Source: Campylobacter jejuni subsp. jejuni 414 (GTDB lineage Bacteria; Campylobacterota; Campylobacteria; Campylobacterales; Campylobacteraceae). From it: a stretch of 64,000 bases of DNA. The translations under genes were made by a program, and so were the position numbers. The stretch covers positions 278,561 through 342,560 of the forward strand of contig CM000855.1 in NCBI GenBank assembly GCA_000163995.1, written 5' to 3'. The notes beneath the pieces are model-generated. The model did no database searches. It was given only the letters and a program-made list of their open reading frames with translations, and was not told where the DNA came from. Shown piece after piece: positions 29,084 to 39,088 of this stretch (the stretch's first letter is position 1; every line of letters begins with the position of its first letter).

Positions 29084-30082
29084 TTATAATAGATCTAAAA
29101 TTTTATCTCCATAATAAAATTTACCGCTTCCCATAAAAGAAATTTTATCAACAGCTTCTGAAAGTTTAAACACTTGCACATTATCCAAATTTAGATTCAT
29201 TTTGATAAGATACCCTGTTTTTTCAAAAATATATAAAGAATTATTATATACATTACTTTTTACAAAAATAGCAAATTCAAATTTTTTTTCCGCAATTTTT
29301 CTCAGGTTATAATCCGTTTTAATAATAGTGCCGTCTTTTTCTAATATAAAAATACCACCATCACTAAGTGCGACATCTTTTATATCAGCATCAAGATAAA
29401 GAGTTCTAGCAGGGCTTACAACAATAATTTTTTTAGCTGTTGCTGCTATAAGTTTATCTCCAATTACGCTTAGATGGATCACATTATTGAAAAAATTTTC
29501 CGCTGAAATAACTACATCTTTAATGATTTGAAGATTGTTTCTTGAAAGAATTAAAATTTTACCATCTAGTGTTGGATATACGATGATATTATCCAAAAAT
29601 ATAGGATTAGCAGTGCGACTATCTTGAGCTGGAGCCGAAGTTAGGGTTTGGCTAAATTTAATTCCCAAAGAACGATTGGCAAGAACTATAGTATTATTTG
29701 CAAGCACAAGAGCTAGATCATCTCCATTAGAAGCTACTCCTACAATGCTAGCGTCAAATTGAAAGCTATAAATTTCATTATAAGAATTGTCAAAAATTTT
29801 TAAATTTCCATTGTTATCCGCAGTAAAATATTCCCCATCTTGGTAAGTTAAAAGCATATAATTTTTAGGAAGTTTAAACTTATCTATGGAAATATTATTT
29901 TTTAAGATTACAGTGTTATTGCTAAGTTTTGCAGAAACTAGATTCCAATCAACGATTTTACTTTTTAAATTACCATTATGGTTTAAATCTCCATCGGTTT
30001 GTTTTGGCTCAAAATATTGTCTTTTGGTGCCACAAGCACATAGAAATATTAAACAAAGTAGCATTAAAAATGTTTTTTTCAT
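29084..30082 (-). CDS. BamB-like beta-propeller lipoprotein (Cj0396c-like)
   Basis: A 332-residue lipoprotein with lipobox LCAC (Cys17) and a mature part made of repeated beta-strand blades (for example DNIIVYPTLDGKILILSRNNLQII and GDKLIAATAKKIIVVSPARTLYLD), typical of PQQ/WD-like propellers. The layout and the upstream YfgM-like gene match the yfgM-bamB pair of other proteobacteria. This suggests a role in outer-membrane protein assembly. Sequence identity to E. coli BamB is not obvious, so the role is inferred. The start overlaps the upstream gene by four bases. Confidence 0.72.
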   Translation of the reverse strand: MKKTFLMLLCLIFLCACGTKRQYFEPKQTDGDLNHNGNLKSKIVDWNLVSAKLSNNTVILKNNISIDKFKLPKNYMLLTYQDGEYFTADNNGNLKIFDNSYNEIYSFQFDASIVGVASNGDDLALVLANNTIVLANRSLGIKFSQTLTSAPAQDSRTANPIFLDNIIVYPTLDGKILILSRNNLQIIKDVVISAENFFNNVIHLSVIGDKLIAATAKKIIVVSPARTLYLDADIKDVALSDGGIFILEKDGTIIKTDYNLRKIAEKKFEFAIFVKSNVYNNSLYIFEKTGYLIKMNLNLDNVQVFKLSEAVDKISFMGSGKFYYGDKILDLL

Positions 30083-30657
30083 TGTGTAATACCTTGATAA
30101 TGTTTGAGATTTTTAGCTATTTGACTTAAACTCGAATTTTCTTTTATCTGAGAAAGTAAAACATTAGCTTCTTCGATTTTATTTTGCTCTAAAAGTCTAT
30201 AGGCTTCTAATAATTTATCATAGTTTTTTAAAAATATCGATTTATCTCCTAAAGATAATGCAATAATATTTTTAAGCAAAGTGTTTGTTTGAGCATTGCT
30301 ATAAATTTGCTTTAGTTCACTTTGAAGAGTTGTATTATTAAAATCATTAATATTTTCTTTTAATAAAAAGATAGTGTAAAGATTAATATTTTTGTTTTTA
30401 AGTTTTTCTGAAAGATTTTTATCACTAGGATCTTGTAATAGGTTAGCGTAAATCTCATTAGCTTCTTTTATTTTATAATCGTTTATTTTTGAGATTATAA
30501 AATTTCCAACAAACCAAGCAACTAAAATTATTACAATAGCGGATATATAAAATTTATATTTACGTATAAATCTTTCTCCTTTGATAAAATTTTCTATAAA
30601 ATGTTCTTCTGTGTTAAGCTCATTTTTAACAGCTTTTAAATTATCTTTTAATCCCAA
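30079..30657 (-). CDS. YfgM-like single-pass membrane protein (Cj0397c-like)
   Basis: The 192 residues have a basic cytoplasmic start, one membrane helix (YKFYISAIVIILVAWFVGNFII, about 53-74) and a periplasmic helical tail that looks TPR-like (IKEANEIYANLL, EQNKIEEANVLLSQIKE). This is the architecture of YfgM, an ancillary Sec-translocon protein whose gene often precedes bamB. The adjacency with the propeller lipoprotein supports the call. Confidence 0.68.
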   Translation of the reverse strand: MGLKDNLKAVKNELNTEEHFIENFIKGERFIRKYKFYISAIVIILVAWFVGNFIISKINDYKIKEANEIYANLLQDPSDKNLSEKLKNKNINLYTIFLLKENINDFNNTTLQSELKQIYSNAQTNTLLKNIIALSLGDKSIFLKNYDKLLEAYRLLEQNKIEEANVLLSQIKENSSLSQIAKNLKHYQGITQ

Positions 30658-30760
30658 AATTTATCCTTGAAAAAATATTTTTATTTTTGTATAGAAAAAT
30701 TATAGATATTGTATCATATAAATTACAAAAATATCCTAAACAATTTAAAACTTTTTATGA

Positions 30761-30766
30761 TATAAT
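30761..30766 (+). promoter_or_regulatory. Putative -10 box for gatC-cvpA-fur
   Basis: TATAAT 38 bases upstream of the gatC ATG, in the 146-base divergent gap. In C. jejuni, fur is transcribed from promoters upstream of neighbouring genes, which would fit this site. Confidence 0.5.
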
Positions 30767-30803
30767 TTTCAAAATTTTAACTTTTTTTCTAAGGTTTTAA
30801 GAA

Positions 30804-31088
30804 ATGCAAATAGATGAGAAATTATTAAGCAAGCTTGAAAAATTAAGTGCTTTGCAAATAACAGAAAACAGAAATGAAACCATTGCACAGTTAAGCGAAA
30901 TTGTTAATTTTGTTGAAAAATTAAATGAGCTTGATTTAGACTCTGAAGAGATTACTGTAAATACTATAAAAGGTGGAGCTCCTTTAAGAGTTGATGAGAT
31001 AAAAAATAGCGATGTTATTGATCAGGTTTTAGATTGTGCTCCAAAAAAACAAGAACATTTTTTTGTTGTTCCTAAAATCATAGAATGA
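30804..31088 (+). CDS. gatC: Aspartyl/glutamyl-tRNA amidotransferase subunit C
   Basis: GatC is the small stabilising subunit of the GatCAB amidotransferase, which makes Gln-tRNA(Gln) and/or Asn-tRNA(Asn). The 94 residues include LLSKLEKLSALQI, the central LSEIVNFVEKLNELDLDSEEI and the C-terminal APKKQEHFFVVPKIIE typical of the family. gatA and gatB are not in the window. Confidence 0.94.
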   Translation: MQIDEKLLSKLEKLSALQITENRNETIAQLSEIVNFVEKLNELDLDSEEITVNTIKGGAPLRVDEIKNSDVIDQVLDCAPKKQEHFFVVPKIIE

Positions 31089-31151
31089 TTAACTTGGCAT
31101 TTAGTGCTTATTTGTAGAATAATTTAAAACAAAAATCAGAAAGTGATTGAA

Positions 31152-31715
31152 ATGAATTTTTATTGGTTTGATGCTTTTATTTTAGGATTTACCTTGCTCT
31201 TGGGGCTTAAGGGTATTATTAATGGCTTGATAAAAGAAATTTTTGGACTTTTGGGTATTATTGGTGGTGTTTTTATTGCTTCAAAATACGCGACTCAGGC
31301 AGCTGAATTCATACAAAGTACTTTTTACAAAATAGAAAATCAAAGTTTAGCTGGATTTGCTGGATTTTTAGCCATATTAGTTATTTTTTGGATAGTTTGT
31401 TTGTTGGTCGGTAGTTTTCTTTCTAAATTGATTAAGTTAAGTGGTTTAGGTTTTTTAGATCGTATCGGTGGTTTTATATTTGGCGGAGCAAAAATTTTTT
31501 TAATTTTTGCAATTTTAGTTTTTTGCATAGCAAGAATTGGCTTCTTGAATGATAAATTAGATAATTTTGCTAAAAATAGCTATACTTTAAATTTACTTAA
31601 AGAAACTGGATCTTTTATTATGAATCAGCCTTTAGCAGAAAATAGCCTAGATCATGCTAGTGAGAAGTTGCAAGATATTGTAAGCGACTTGAACAATACT
31701 CAAAAAGGGGAATGA
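31152..31715 (+). CDS. cvpA: CvpA-family membrane protein (Cj0399-like)
   Basis: A 187-residue protein with four membrane helices (about 5-25, 30-48, 68-90 and 105-125) in the CvpA/colicin V production family pattern ([42 protein letters not shown]). I prefer the ATG at 31152 over the GTG three codons earlier because MNFYWFDAF is the normal start. CvpA-like proteins affect envelope homeostasis; the molecular role is unclear. It ends one base before fur. Confidence 0.88.
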   Translation: MNFYWFDAFILGFTLLLGLKGIINGLIKEIFGLLGIIGGVFIASKYATQAAEFIQSTFYKIENQSLAGFAGFLAILVIFWIVCLLVGSFLSKLIKLSGLGFLDRIGGFIFGGAKIFLIFAILVFCIARIGFLNDKLDNFAKNSYTLNLLKETGSFIMNQPLAENSLDHASEKLQDIVSDLNNTQKGE

Positions 31716-31716
31716 T

Positions 31717-32190
31717 ATGCTGATAGAAAATGTGGAATACGATGTTTTGCTTGAGAGATTTAGAAAAATATTAAGACAAGGTGGACTTAAATATACTAAA
31801 CAAAGAGAAGTGCTTTTAAAAACTCTTTATCACAGTGATACTCATTACACACCCGAAAGCTTATATATAGAAATCAAACAAGCTGAGCCTGATTTAAATG
31901 TAGGAATTGCAACTGTCTATCGTACTTTAAATTTGCTTGAAGAAGCAGAAATGGTAACTTCTATTTCTTTTGGTTCAGCAGGTAAAAAATATGAGCTTGC
32001 AAATAAACCCCATCATGATCATATGATATGTAAAAATTGCGGAAAAATTATAGAATTTGAAAACCCTATTATAGAGAGACAACAAGCCTTGATTGCAAAA
32101 GAACATGGTTTTAAACTTACAGGGCATTTAATGCAACTTTATGGGGTTTGCGGTGATTGTAATAATCAAAAAGCAAAGGTAAAAATATAA
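31717..32190 (+). CDS. fur: Ferric uptake regulator Fur
   Basis: A 157-residue metalloregulator with an N-terminal winged helix ([47 protein letters not shown]). The metal-binding dimerisation domain has [17 protein letters not shown] and the C-terminal CGDCNN zinc-type motif. The extended N-terminus of about 20 residues is typical of Campylobacter Fur. No fur promoter of its own is visible, since it starts one base after the cvpA-like stop. lysS initiates immediately at its stop codon. Confidence 0.97.
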   Translation: MLIENVEYDVLLERFRKILRQGGLKYTKQREVLLKTLYHSDTHYTPESLYIEIKQAEPDLNVGIATVYRTLNLLEEAEMVTSISFGSAGKKYELANKPHHDHMICKNCGKIIEFENPIIERQQALIAKEHGFKLTGHLMQLYGVCGDCNNQKAKVKI

Positions 32191-32307
32191 ATGTTTGATA
32201 ATACTTTGGAACAACAAAGAATAGAAAAAGTTAAAGAATTAAAAAAATCTAAGAATAAATCCTTATCCCCATTTTTTAAAAAAGGAAATGTCTTTAAAGA
32301 CTTTTAA
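32191..32307 (+). CDS. 38-codon frame: displaced N-terminus of lysS or a translated leader
   Basis: An ATG directly abutting the fur stop opens a frame whose first 18 residues ([18 protein letters not shown]) are the normal start of C. jejuni LysS. After a tract of seven A at 32241-32247 the frame no longer matches and stops at 32307. That stop is 20 bases inside the downstream lysS frame. Removing one A would join this ATG to lysS and give 501 residues, the usual length. As it stands it could act as a translated leader coupled to the internal lysS start at 32288. Confidence 0.7.
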   Translation: MFDNTLEQQRIEKVKELKKSKNKSLSPFFKKGNVFKDF

Positions 32308-33697
32308 GGATAAATTTTCTTATATTTTAGAACAAGTTGAAAAAAGAGATGAAGGTGTCAATGCTGTTGTTGCAGGACGCTTGAAACTTTTGCGTATAGC
32401 GGGAAAATCGATTTTTGCAAATATTGAGGATGAAGATACAAATTTACAGATTTATTTTAGCAAAGACAGTATAGGTGAAGAGCTTTATGCGATCTTGAAA
32501 AAGAATTTAGAAGTGGGTGATATTGTTTTAGTTAAAGGTTTTCCTTTTGTAACTAAAACAGGTGAGTTTAGTTTACACGCAAGTGAGGTAAAACTTGCTA
32601 CAAAAGCTATTATTCCTTTGCCTGAAAAATATCACGGATTAATAGATATTGAGCAAAGATACCGCAAGCGTTATGTTGATATGATAATGAATGCAGAAGT
32701 TAGAAAAGATTTTTTAGTACGTTCTAAAGTGGTAAGTTTGATCCGCCACTTTTTTGAAGATAAAGGCTTTTTAGAAGTAGAAACTCCTATGATGCATCCG
32801 ATTGCAGGTGGGGCCAATGCTAAACCTTTTGTAACTTTCCATAATTCTTTGGGTGTAGAAAGATTTTTAAGAATTGCTCCAGAACTTTATCTTAAAAGAC
32901 TTGTAGTGGGTGGTTTTGAAGCTGTTTTTGAAATCAATCGTTGTTTTAGAAATGAAGGTATGGATTTAACACATAACCCTGAATTTACAACTATAGAATT
33001 TTATTGGGCTTATCATAATTATAAAGATTTAATGGATTTAACTGAAGAACTTTTTGCCTTGCTTTTAGATAAACTTAATTTAGGAAAAGCAATAGAATTT
33101 GATGGAAAAATGATAGATTTTTCTAAACCTTTTGAAAGGATAACTTATAAAGATGCACTTTGCAAATATGGTGGTTTAGATAAAGATTTAATCGAAGATA
33201 AAGAAAAAGTTCTTGCTAAATTAAAAGCAGATGGTTTTAAAGCAAATGAAAAGCTCGAACTTGGGCATTTACAAGCTGAGCTTTTTGATAATTATGTAGA
33301 AAAAAAATTAATTAATCCTACTTTTGTGATCGATTTTCCTATTTCCATAAGTCCTTTATCAAGACGCAGTGATGAGGATTCTCAGATTGCTGAGAGATTT
33401 GAGTTATTTATTTGCGGAAGAGAATTGGCTAATGGTTTTAATGAGCTTAATGACCCACTTGATCAGTATGAAAGGTTTTTAAAACAAATTGAAGCTAAAA
33501 ATGCAGGTGATGAAGAAGCATGCGAAATGGATGAAGATTTTATAAATGCTTTGGGTTATGGTATGCCACCGACAGCAGGAGAAGGTATAGGTATAGATAG
33601 ACTTGTTATGCTTTTAACAAATAAAAAATCTATTCGTGATGTAATATTGTTTCCTGCGATGCGTCCATTAAAATCAGAATTAAAGGAGAAAGAGTGA
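32288..33697 (+). CDS. lysS: Lysyl-tRNA synthetase (lacks its first 32 codons in frame)
   Basis: This class II synthetase has the anticodon-binding OB domain ([22 protein letters not shown]...) and catalytic motifs including [23 protein letters not shown] (motif 2) and [13 protein letters not shown] (motif 3). The frame open here gives 469 residues from an internal ATG. The family N-terminal helix is encoded just upstream in another frame because of an A7 tract. LysS is essential, so there are three options: this internal start is used (AAGGAA is close in front), some reading is frameshifted, or one A is an assembly error. The stop overlaps the glyA start. Confidence 0.93.
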   Translation: MSLKTFKDKFSYILEQVEKRDEGVNAVVAGRLKLLRIAGKSIFANIEDEDTNLQIYFSKDSIGEELYAILKKNLEVGDIVLVKGFPFVTKTGEFSLHASEVKLATKAIIPLPEKYHGLIDIEQRYRKRYVDMIMNAEVRKDFLVRSKVVSLIRHFFEDKGFLEVETPMMHPIAGGANAKPFVTFHNSLGVERFLRIAPELYLKRLVVGGFEAVFEINRCFRNEGMDLTHNPEFTTIEFYWAYHNYKDLMDLTEELFALLLDKLNLGKAIEFDGKMIDFSKPFERITYKDALCKYGGLDKDLIEDKEKVLAKLKADGFKANEKLELGHLQAELFDNYVEKKLINPTFVIDFPISISPLSRRSDEDSQIAERFELFICGRELANGFNELNDPLDQYERFLKQIEAKNAGDEEACEMDEDFINALGYGMPPTAGEGIGIDRLVMLLTNKKSIRDVILFPAMRPLKSELKEKE

Positions 33698-34938
33698 GTT
33701 TAGAAATGTTTGATAAAGAAATTTTTGATTTGACAAATAAAGAGTTAGAACGACAATGCGAAGGTCTTGAAATGATAGCAAGTGAAAATTTCACTTTGCC
33801 TGAAGTTATGGAAGTTATGGGAAGTATTTTAACAAATAAATATGCAGAAGGCTATCCTGGTAAAAGATATTATGGAGGTTGTGAATTTGTTGATAAGATT
33901 GAAATCTTAGCTATTGAAAGATGTAAAAAACTTTTTGATTGTAAATTTGCTAATGTTCAGCCTAACTCAGGTTCTCAAGCTAATCAAGGTGTTTATGCGG
34001 CTTTGATTAACCCAGGTGATAAAATTTTAGGAATGGATTTAAGTCACGGTGGACATTTAACCCATGGTGCAAAAGTAAGCTCTTCGGGTAAAATGTATGA
34101 AAGTTCTTTCTATGGTGTAGAGCTTGATGGAAGAATTGACTATGAAAAAGTAAGAGAAATTGCCAAAAAGGAAAAGCCAAAATTAATAGTTTGTGGAGCT
34201 AGCGCTTATGCAAGGGTGATTGATTTTGTTAAATTTAGAGAAATTGCTGATGAGGTAGGTGCTTATCTTTTTGCTGATATAGCGCATATTGCAGGTCTTG
34301 TTGTAGCAGGGGAACATCCAAGTCCTTTTCCATATGCTCATGTAGTAAGCTCAACTACGCATAAAACTTTGCGTGGTCCAAGAGGCGGCATTATTATGAC
34401 AAACGATGAAGAACTTGCTAAGAAAATTAATTCTGCAATTTTTCCAGGTATTCAAGGTGGTCCTTTAATGCATGTGATTGCTGCAAAAGCAGTAGGATTT
34501 AAATTCAATCTTAGTGATGAGTGGAAGGTTTATGCAAAACAAGTTAGAACGAACGCTCAAGTTTTAGCTAAGGTTTTAATGGATAGAAAATTTAAACTTG
34601 TTAGTGATGGAACAGATAACCACCTTGTTTTAATGAGCTTTTTAGATCGTGAATTTAGTGGAAAAGATGCAGATTTGGCTCTTGGGAATGCAGGTATTAC
34701 CGCAAATAAAAACACTGTTCCAGGAGAAACTAGAAGTCCTTTTATAACAAGCGGATTAAGACTTGGAACCCCAGCGCTTACTGCTAGAGGTTTTAAAGAA
34801 AAAGAAATGGAAATTGTGTCAAATTATATTGCAGATATTTTAGATGATATTAATAATGAAAAATTACAAGAGAATATTAAACAAGAACTAAAAAAACTTG
34901 CAAGTAATTTTATCATTTATGAAAGGGCTATGTTTTGA
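33694..34938 (+). CDS. glyA: Serine hydroxymethyltransferase
   Basis: GlyA interconverts serine and glycine while charging tetrahydrofolate with a one-carbon unit. The 414 residues start at GTG, overlapping the lysS stop (GTGA) after an AAGGAG ribosome-binding site. Key elements are [32 protein letters not shown], the PLP-binding Lys in [12 protein letters not shown] (Lys224) and the C-terminal [16 protein letters not shown]. Confidence 0.97.
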   Translation: MSLEMFDKEIFDLTNKELERQCEGLEMIASENFTLPEVMEVMGSILTNKYAEGYPGKRYYGGCEFVDKIEILAIERCKKLFDCKFANVQPNSGSQANQGVYAALINPGDKILGMDLSHGGHLTHGAKVSSSGKMYESSFYGVELDGRIDYEKVREIAKKEKPKLIVCGASAYARVIDFVKFREIADEVGAYLFADIAHIAGLVVAGEHPSPFPYAHVVSSTTHKTLRGPRGGIIMTNDEELAKKINSAIFPGIQGGPLMHVIAAKAVGFKFNLSDEWKVYAKQVRTNAQVLAKVLMDRKFKLVSDGTDNHLVLMSFLDREFSGKDADLALGNAGITANKNTVPGETRSPFITSGLRLGTPALTARGFKEKEMEIVSNYIADILDDINNEKLQENIKQELKKLASNFIIYERAMF

Positions 34939-35480
34939 TTTTACCAATGGATATGTCACTAATTAAAATAATTAGTGATCATTATTATATAAGACGCGAT
35001 AAGATTGTAAATAAAATTACACATAGGGGTCGCTTATTTTTTGATAAATTTGAAAGAGTTGATGCTCCTTTAAATTTAAATATCATGAAAGAACATGCTG
35101 CTAAAAAAATTGTTGTTGCTCATGATTTAATAACAAAAGATAATAAAGTAGAAAATATTGTTTTTGATTACAATGGTTTTAATGCTGAAAGATTTTATCA
35201 TCGTGCACAGCTTATTTTAAGAGAGGAAGGTTTTATAAATTTCACAGCCTATAGGACTAAAACTCCAGGACATTTACATCTTTATATTCATAAAGGGCAT
35301 ACGGCGTTAAACGAAGGGTATTCTTTAGCGTCTAAACTTTCAATGATGTTTGCAAGTAAAATGCCAGTAGAATGGAAGGTGTTTCCTAGTATGGATATAC
35401 CTAGGGAATTTAATATTTTAATATTGCCTTACGAGGTTTATCAAAAAGAACGAGGAAGTTCTTGGTCTAAACATATGTAA
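34935..35480 (+). CDS. DUF1882-type conserved epsilonproteobacterial protein (Cj0403-like)
   Basis: A 181-residue soluble protein of unknown function. The frame opens at a TTG overlapping the glyA stop, with AAAGGG seven bases upstream; an ATG at 34947 is an alternative start. Recognisable segments are [25 protein letters not shown] and [21 protein letters not shown]. The several His residues ([10 protein letters not shown]) could bind metal. It forms a unit with glyA and the SPOR-domain gene. Confidence 0.78.
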   Translation: MILPMDMSLIKIISDHYYIRRDKIVNKITHRGRLFFDKFERVDAPLNLNIMKEHAAKKIVVAHDLITKDNKVENIVFDYNGFNAERFYHRAQLILREEGFINFTAYRTKTPGHLHLYIHKGHTALNEGYSLASKLSMMFASKMPVEWKVFPSMDIPREFNILILPYEVYQKERGSSWSKHM

Positions 35481-35493
35481 AAAAGGATAAATT

Positions 35494-36291
35494 ATGGAAA
35501 ATCAAAAAAATGAATTTGATGATATTATTTTAGAAAAAAGTAATAAAAGTGAAAAAGTAAAAAAAATTCTTTTACGAGTTATGGCTTTAGTTATTTTATT
35601 TTTAGCTATCATGATAGTTATGAAGCTTATTAATGGTAGTGGTGATGAAAATACACAAAATCAAAGCTTATTGCCAAGTGAGCCTGTAACAATTCAAGAG
35701 AATAATAACGATACTTCTTTTGAAAGCATGCCAATCACGGATAATACTTCAGCCGAAGATCAATTTGAGGCATTAAGAAAACAATTCCAAGATGAGCAAA
35801 ATACGACTCAAAATACGACAACTTTTAGCTCAAATAACAATGATAGTGCAAGTTTTACCATGCCTGATCAAGAAGCTCCAGCAGAACCAAACACAGTGAC
35901 TTCAGAGAACACTACTCCACAAGCAAGTACCTCTAGACAAGAAGCAAAGCAAACAATTGTAAAAAAAGAAACTACAAAACAAACTCCTAAAAGAGAACAA
36001 AATGCAAATGAGTTGTTTAAAAATGTAGATGCTAAACCTATGCATCCAAGCGGTTTAGCATCGGGCATTTATGTGCAAATTTTTTCAGTAAGTAATTTAG
36101 ATCAAAAATCAAAAGAACTTGCTTCTGTAAAACAAAAAGGATATGATTACAAACTTTACAAAACTACAGTTAGTGGCAAAGAAATTACTAAGGTTTTAAT
36201 AGGACCATTTGAAAAAGCAAATATTGCAGCAGAGCTTGCTAAGATCCGTAAAGACATCGCAAAAGATGCTTTTTCTTTTACTTTAAAATGA
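35494..36291 (+). CDS. SPOR-domain inner-membrane protein (Cj0404-like)
   Basis: The 265 residues start with a cytoplasmic stretch and one membrane helix (ILLRVMALVILFLAIMIVMKLI, about 25-46). A long low-complexity Asn/Thr/Ser/Glu-rich linker and a C-terminal SPOR domain (GIYVQIFSVSNLDQKSKELASVKQKGYDYKLYK...VLIGPFEKANIAAE) follow. SPOR domains bind denuded septal peptidoglycan, so it may act in cell division in the manner of FtsN or DamX. It overlaps aroE by four bases. Confidence 0.85.
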   Translation: MENQKNEFDDIILEKSNKSEKVKKILLRVMALVILFLAIMIVMKLINGSGDENTQNQSLLPSEPVTIQENNNDTSFESMPITDNTSAEDQFEALRKQFQDEQNTTQNTTTFSSNNNDSASFTMPDQEAPAEPNTVTSENTTPQASTSRQEAKQTIVKKETTKQTPKREQNANELFKNVDAKPMHPSGLASGIYVQIFSVSNLDQKSKELASVKQKGYDYKLYKTTVSGKEITKVLIGPFEKANIAAELAKIRKDIAKDAFSFTLK

Positions 36292-37076
36292 AATTTTTAG
36301 CAGTTGTAGGCGATCCTATTTCTCACTCTAAATCGCCTAGAATGCATAATAATGCCATTAAAGCTTTAAGGCTTGATGGCATTTATACACGCTATCATTT
36401 GCAAAATGCTAATTATTTAAGAGAAGATTTTTTTAAATTAGGACTTAGTGGGGCTAATATCACCTTGCCTTTTAAAGAAAAAGCTTTAGATATTGCCGAT
36501 GTGAAGGATGATTTTGCTAGCAATATTGGCTCTGCAAACACTTTATGTTTAAAAGAAGATAAAATTTATGCTTATAACACTGATGCTTTAGGTTTTTTAG
36601 AGGCTATTAAAGATTTTGATGATATAAAAAAAGCTTTGATTTTAGGTGCTGGTGGTACAGCTTTGGCGCTTGCTTATGCACTGAAAGAAAAAGGCGTAAA
36701 AGTGTATGTAGCTAATCGTAGTAAAGAAAGATTTAAAGAATTTTTAGCTTATTCAACTTATCTTTATAAGGACTTGCAAGACTTTGATTTTGATTTGGTT
36801 GTAAATTCAACTTCTGCTGGATTAAAAGACGAAAATTTACCCTGCGATAGGGAACTTTTAGATAAAATTTTACCTAGATCTAAATTTGCTTTTGAGGTGA
36901 TTTATGGCAGAGAAACACCTTTTTATAGATTATGTAAAGGATATAATTTAAAAATCAAAGATGGACTTGATATGCTTTTATGGCAAGGAGTTTTTGCTTT
37001 TGAACTTTTTTTTGATATGCAAAATAAAAGAGAGATTATAAAAAATGCAATGCAGCAAGCATTGGTTTTAAAATAG
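36288..37076 (+). CDS. aroE: Shikimate dehydrogenase
   Basis: It reduces 3-dehydroshikimate with NADPH. The 262 residues have GDPISHSKSPRMHN (substrate site), the catalytic Lys in GANITLPFKEKAL, an NADP Rossmann motif GAGGTALALAYAL with ANRSKERF, and the C-terminal DGLDMLLWQGVFAFELF. It is the last gene of this segment, before a terminator. Confidence 0.96.
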   Translation: MKFLAVVGDPISHSKSPRMHNNAIKALRLDGIYTRYHLQNANYLREDFFKLGLSGANITLPFKEKALDIADVKDDFASNIGSANTLCLKEDKIYAYNTDALGFLEAIKDFDDIKKALILGAGGTALALAYALKEKGVKVYVANRSKERFKEFLAYSTYLYKDLQDFDFDLVVNSTSAGLKDENLPCDRELLDKILPRSKFAFEVIYGRETPFYRLCKGYNLKIKDGLDMLLWQGVFAFELFFDMQNKREIIKNAMQQALVLK

Positions 37077-37189
37077 AATGATAGATATTTTTGTTGTATA
37101 AGAAAAATTATTTTATAAAACTAAATTTGCAAGTGTTATGAAATTATATAATTAAAAGCATTTTTTAAAATTAAAAAATGATATTTTTT

Positions 37190-37219
37190 ACTTGAGAAAA
37201 TTAAATTTTCCCAAGTTTT
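37190..37219. terminator. Terminator between aroE and the convergent lipoprotein gene
   Basis: A 12-base stem with one A-C mismatch (ACTTGAGAAAAT / ATTTTCCCAAGT) and a three-base loop is followed by TTTTATT on the plus strand and preceded by an A-rich stretch. It can serve both convergent genes. Confidence 0.8.
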
Positions 37220-37220
37220 A

Positions 37221-38117
37221 TTATTTAAATATTTCAACTCCATCTTGATTTTTGCTTCCATTGTTTTGATTTGTTGTAGATGGATTTATAGAAATGTTTT
37301 GTGTAGGTGCGTTTTTAATTGTATTATTTTGATTAGAGTTTGTTTGAGGTAGGTTTTCTTCAAAAGTGGCATTGCCATCAAAGTTATTAAAATCATTGTT
37401 TGTATTAGGTATGGTTTTGCCTATGTCTGTTGCTTTTGGAAGATTGTTATAAAGTGTAGTTAATGTATTTTTATAAAAAGCTAGAAAACTTTTATCAATT
37501 TCAAAAGCAGGTTGTTCTAAGCCCTTGTTAAGTTGAGTTGGTACAGTGGAAATAGTAGTTTTGAACATATTAACCCCATCGTCATTTTTAATAGGATAAC
37601 TAAGTGTAACTAAAGAATCTAATTTAGTATTACTTGAAAGATTAGTTGAATTTTGTGGATTGTGTGCATCTATAAAATCTATCTTACCTTTAAAATTTAT
37701 ACCTAGATTGGATTTTACATAATCTCCATTCATAAAATTACTTGTTTTTTGCGCATTTTTTTCTTCTGTATAAACACTAATTAAGCTTTTAAGAGTGTAA
37801 TCTGGATTGGTGTTAACTATTTTGTAGCCTTTTAGTTGAACAATGGTTTTGATCTGTTCTTCTAAATTTTGTTTTAAAAGCTCAATTTCTTTTTCTATGC
37901 GAATTTTAAGTACTGAATTTTCAAAATAATCAGAATAATTGTTATTTTGTTCTATATTAATAGGTTCAAGAGTAATACTTACTCCAGAATCAATAGGTTC
38001 GATTTTCGTTGGAACTTGAGGTTTAAAATTTGGCATAGAAAGGTTAACAAAATTACTACTTGTTCCTCCACAAGCTGTTAAAATCAACATACTAGCAAGC
38101 AAAATATATTTTTTCAT
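37221..38117 (-). CDS. Lipoprotein, HpaA-like size, unknown function (Cj0406c-like)
   Basis: The 298-residue lipoprotein has lipobox LTAC (Cys16). The body around residues 40-225 has long polar helices (FENSVLKIRIEKEIELLKQNLEEQIKTIVQLKGYKI). The C-terminal 70 residues are low-complexity Asn/Gln/Thr. The core pattern (unstructured start, then a repeated self-pairing region) faintly recalls the Helicobacter neuraminyllactose-binding hemagglutinin HpaA family, but I cannot confirm it. It is convergent with aroE and divergent from lgt. Confidence 0.7.
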   Translation of the reverse strand: MKKYILLASMLILTACGGTSSNFVNLSMPNFKPQVPTKIEPIDSGVSITLEPINIEQNNNYSDYFENSVLKIRIEKEIELLKQNLEEQIKTIVQLKGYKIVNTNPDYTLKSLISVYTEEKNAQKTSNFMNGDYVKSNLGINFKGKIDFIDAHNPQNSTNLSSNTKLDSLVTLSYPIKNDDGVNMFKTTISTVPTQLNKGLEQPAFEIDKSFLAFYKNTLTTLYNNLPKATDIGKTIPNTNNDFNNFDGNATFEENLPQTNSNQNNTIKNAPTQNISINPSTTNQNNGSKNQDGVEIFK

Positions 38118-38207
38118 TTTTTACCTTATTTTAATGTATTTGTGTTAATTATAGCAAGTTAAAGTTTTTTTGCTATATTTTTAAAAATAAAAAATTAGGA
38201 AAGATAT

Positions 38208-39023
38208 ATGGAATTTTGGCAACATATTTATTCAAATTTTAATGTTATAGCTTTTACTATCTTTGGTTTAAAAGTGCATTGGTATGGTATTATGTATGTC
38301 ATAGCTTTGCTTTTAGCTTTATTTTTGGCTAAATTTTTTGTAAGAAAATTTCAATTAAATATTGATGAAAAATACTTAGACAGTTATTTTATTTGGGTTG
38401 AAATAGGGGTTATTTTAGGTGCAAGACTTGGATATATTTTAATTTATGATGCAAATACTATGTATTATATTACCCATCCTTGGCAGATTTTTAATCCTTA
38501 TATTGATGGTGAATTTGTAGGTATTCGAGGTATGAGCTATCATGGAGCAATCATAGGATTTTTGATAGCTACTTTGTTATTTTGCAAAAAATATAAAACA
38601 AATCCTTGGATTTTTCTTGATTTAGTAGCTTTAAGTGTCCCATTAGCTTATGTTTTTGGCCGCATAGGAAATTTTTTAAATCAAGAGCTTTTTGGCCGCA
38701 TTACAAATGTGCCTTGGGGAATTTATGTTGATGGAGTATTACGTCATCCATCACAGCTTTATGAAGCATTTTTAGAGGGTATTGTAGTTTTTATCATAGT
38801 TTATTTAGCAAGATTTAAACAAAGTTTTCAAGGGGAATTGATTCTTGTTTATGCTGGCGCTTATTCCTTAGCAAGATTTATGTGTGAATTTTATCGTGAA
38901 CCTGATTTTGGAATAGGTTTTGTTTTATGGGGTATGAGTATGGGGCAAATTTTAAGTTTAATAATGTTTATAGTGGCTTTGTTAGTTTATGTTTATATAA
39001 AATTTAAAAAAGTAAATATTTAA
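38208..39023 (+). CDS. lgt: Prolipoprotein diacylglyceryl transferase
   Basis: Lgt adds diacylglycerol to the lipobox Cys of prolipoproteins. The 271-residue protein has seven membrane helices, the HGGL-type segment [15 protein letters not shown], and the signature [21 protein letters not shown] with essential Arg and Asn residues. [13 protein letters not shown] completes the active site. It is a single gene between divergent and operon-start promoters. Confidence 0.96.
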   Translation: MEFWQHIYSNFNVIAFTIFGLKVHWYGIMYVIALLLALFLAKFFVRKFQLNIDEKYLDSYFIWVEIGVILGARLGYILIYDANTMYYITHPWQIFNPYIDGEFVGIRGMSYHGAIIGFLIATLLFCKKYKTNPWIFLDLVALSVPLAYVFGRIGNFLNQELFGRITNVPWGIYVDGVLRHPSQLYEAFLEGIVVFIIVYLARFKQSFQGELILVYAGAYSLARFMCEFYREPDFGIGFVLWGMSMGQILSLIMFIVALLVYVYIKFKKVNI

Positions 39024-39045
39024 TCTAACTTAAAGACTTTTGTAA

Positions 39046-39051
39046 TATAAT
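39046..39051 (+). promoter_or_regulatory. Putative -10 box for frdCAB
   Basis: TATAAT (in TGTAATATAAT) 38 bases upstream of the frdC ATG and just after lgt. An AAAGGAG ribosome-binding site follows. Confidence 0.5.
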
Positions 39052-39088
39052 GAAATGTTTTTTAATTTCTTTTTATAAAGGAGTAAAG

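Noticed and set aside
32241..32247. Programmed plus-one frameshift as the normal way to make LysS
   Set aside because: The reference frame needs only six A and no shift, and no known plus-one stimulator is visible; kept only as one alternative in the lysS finding.
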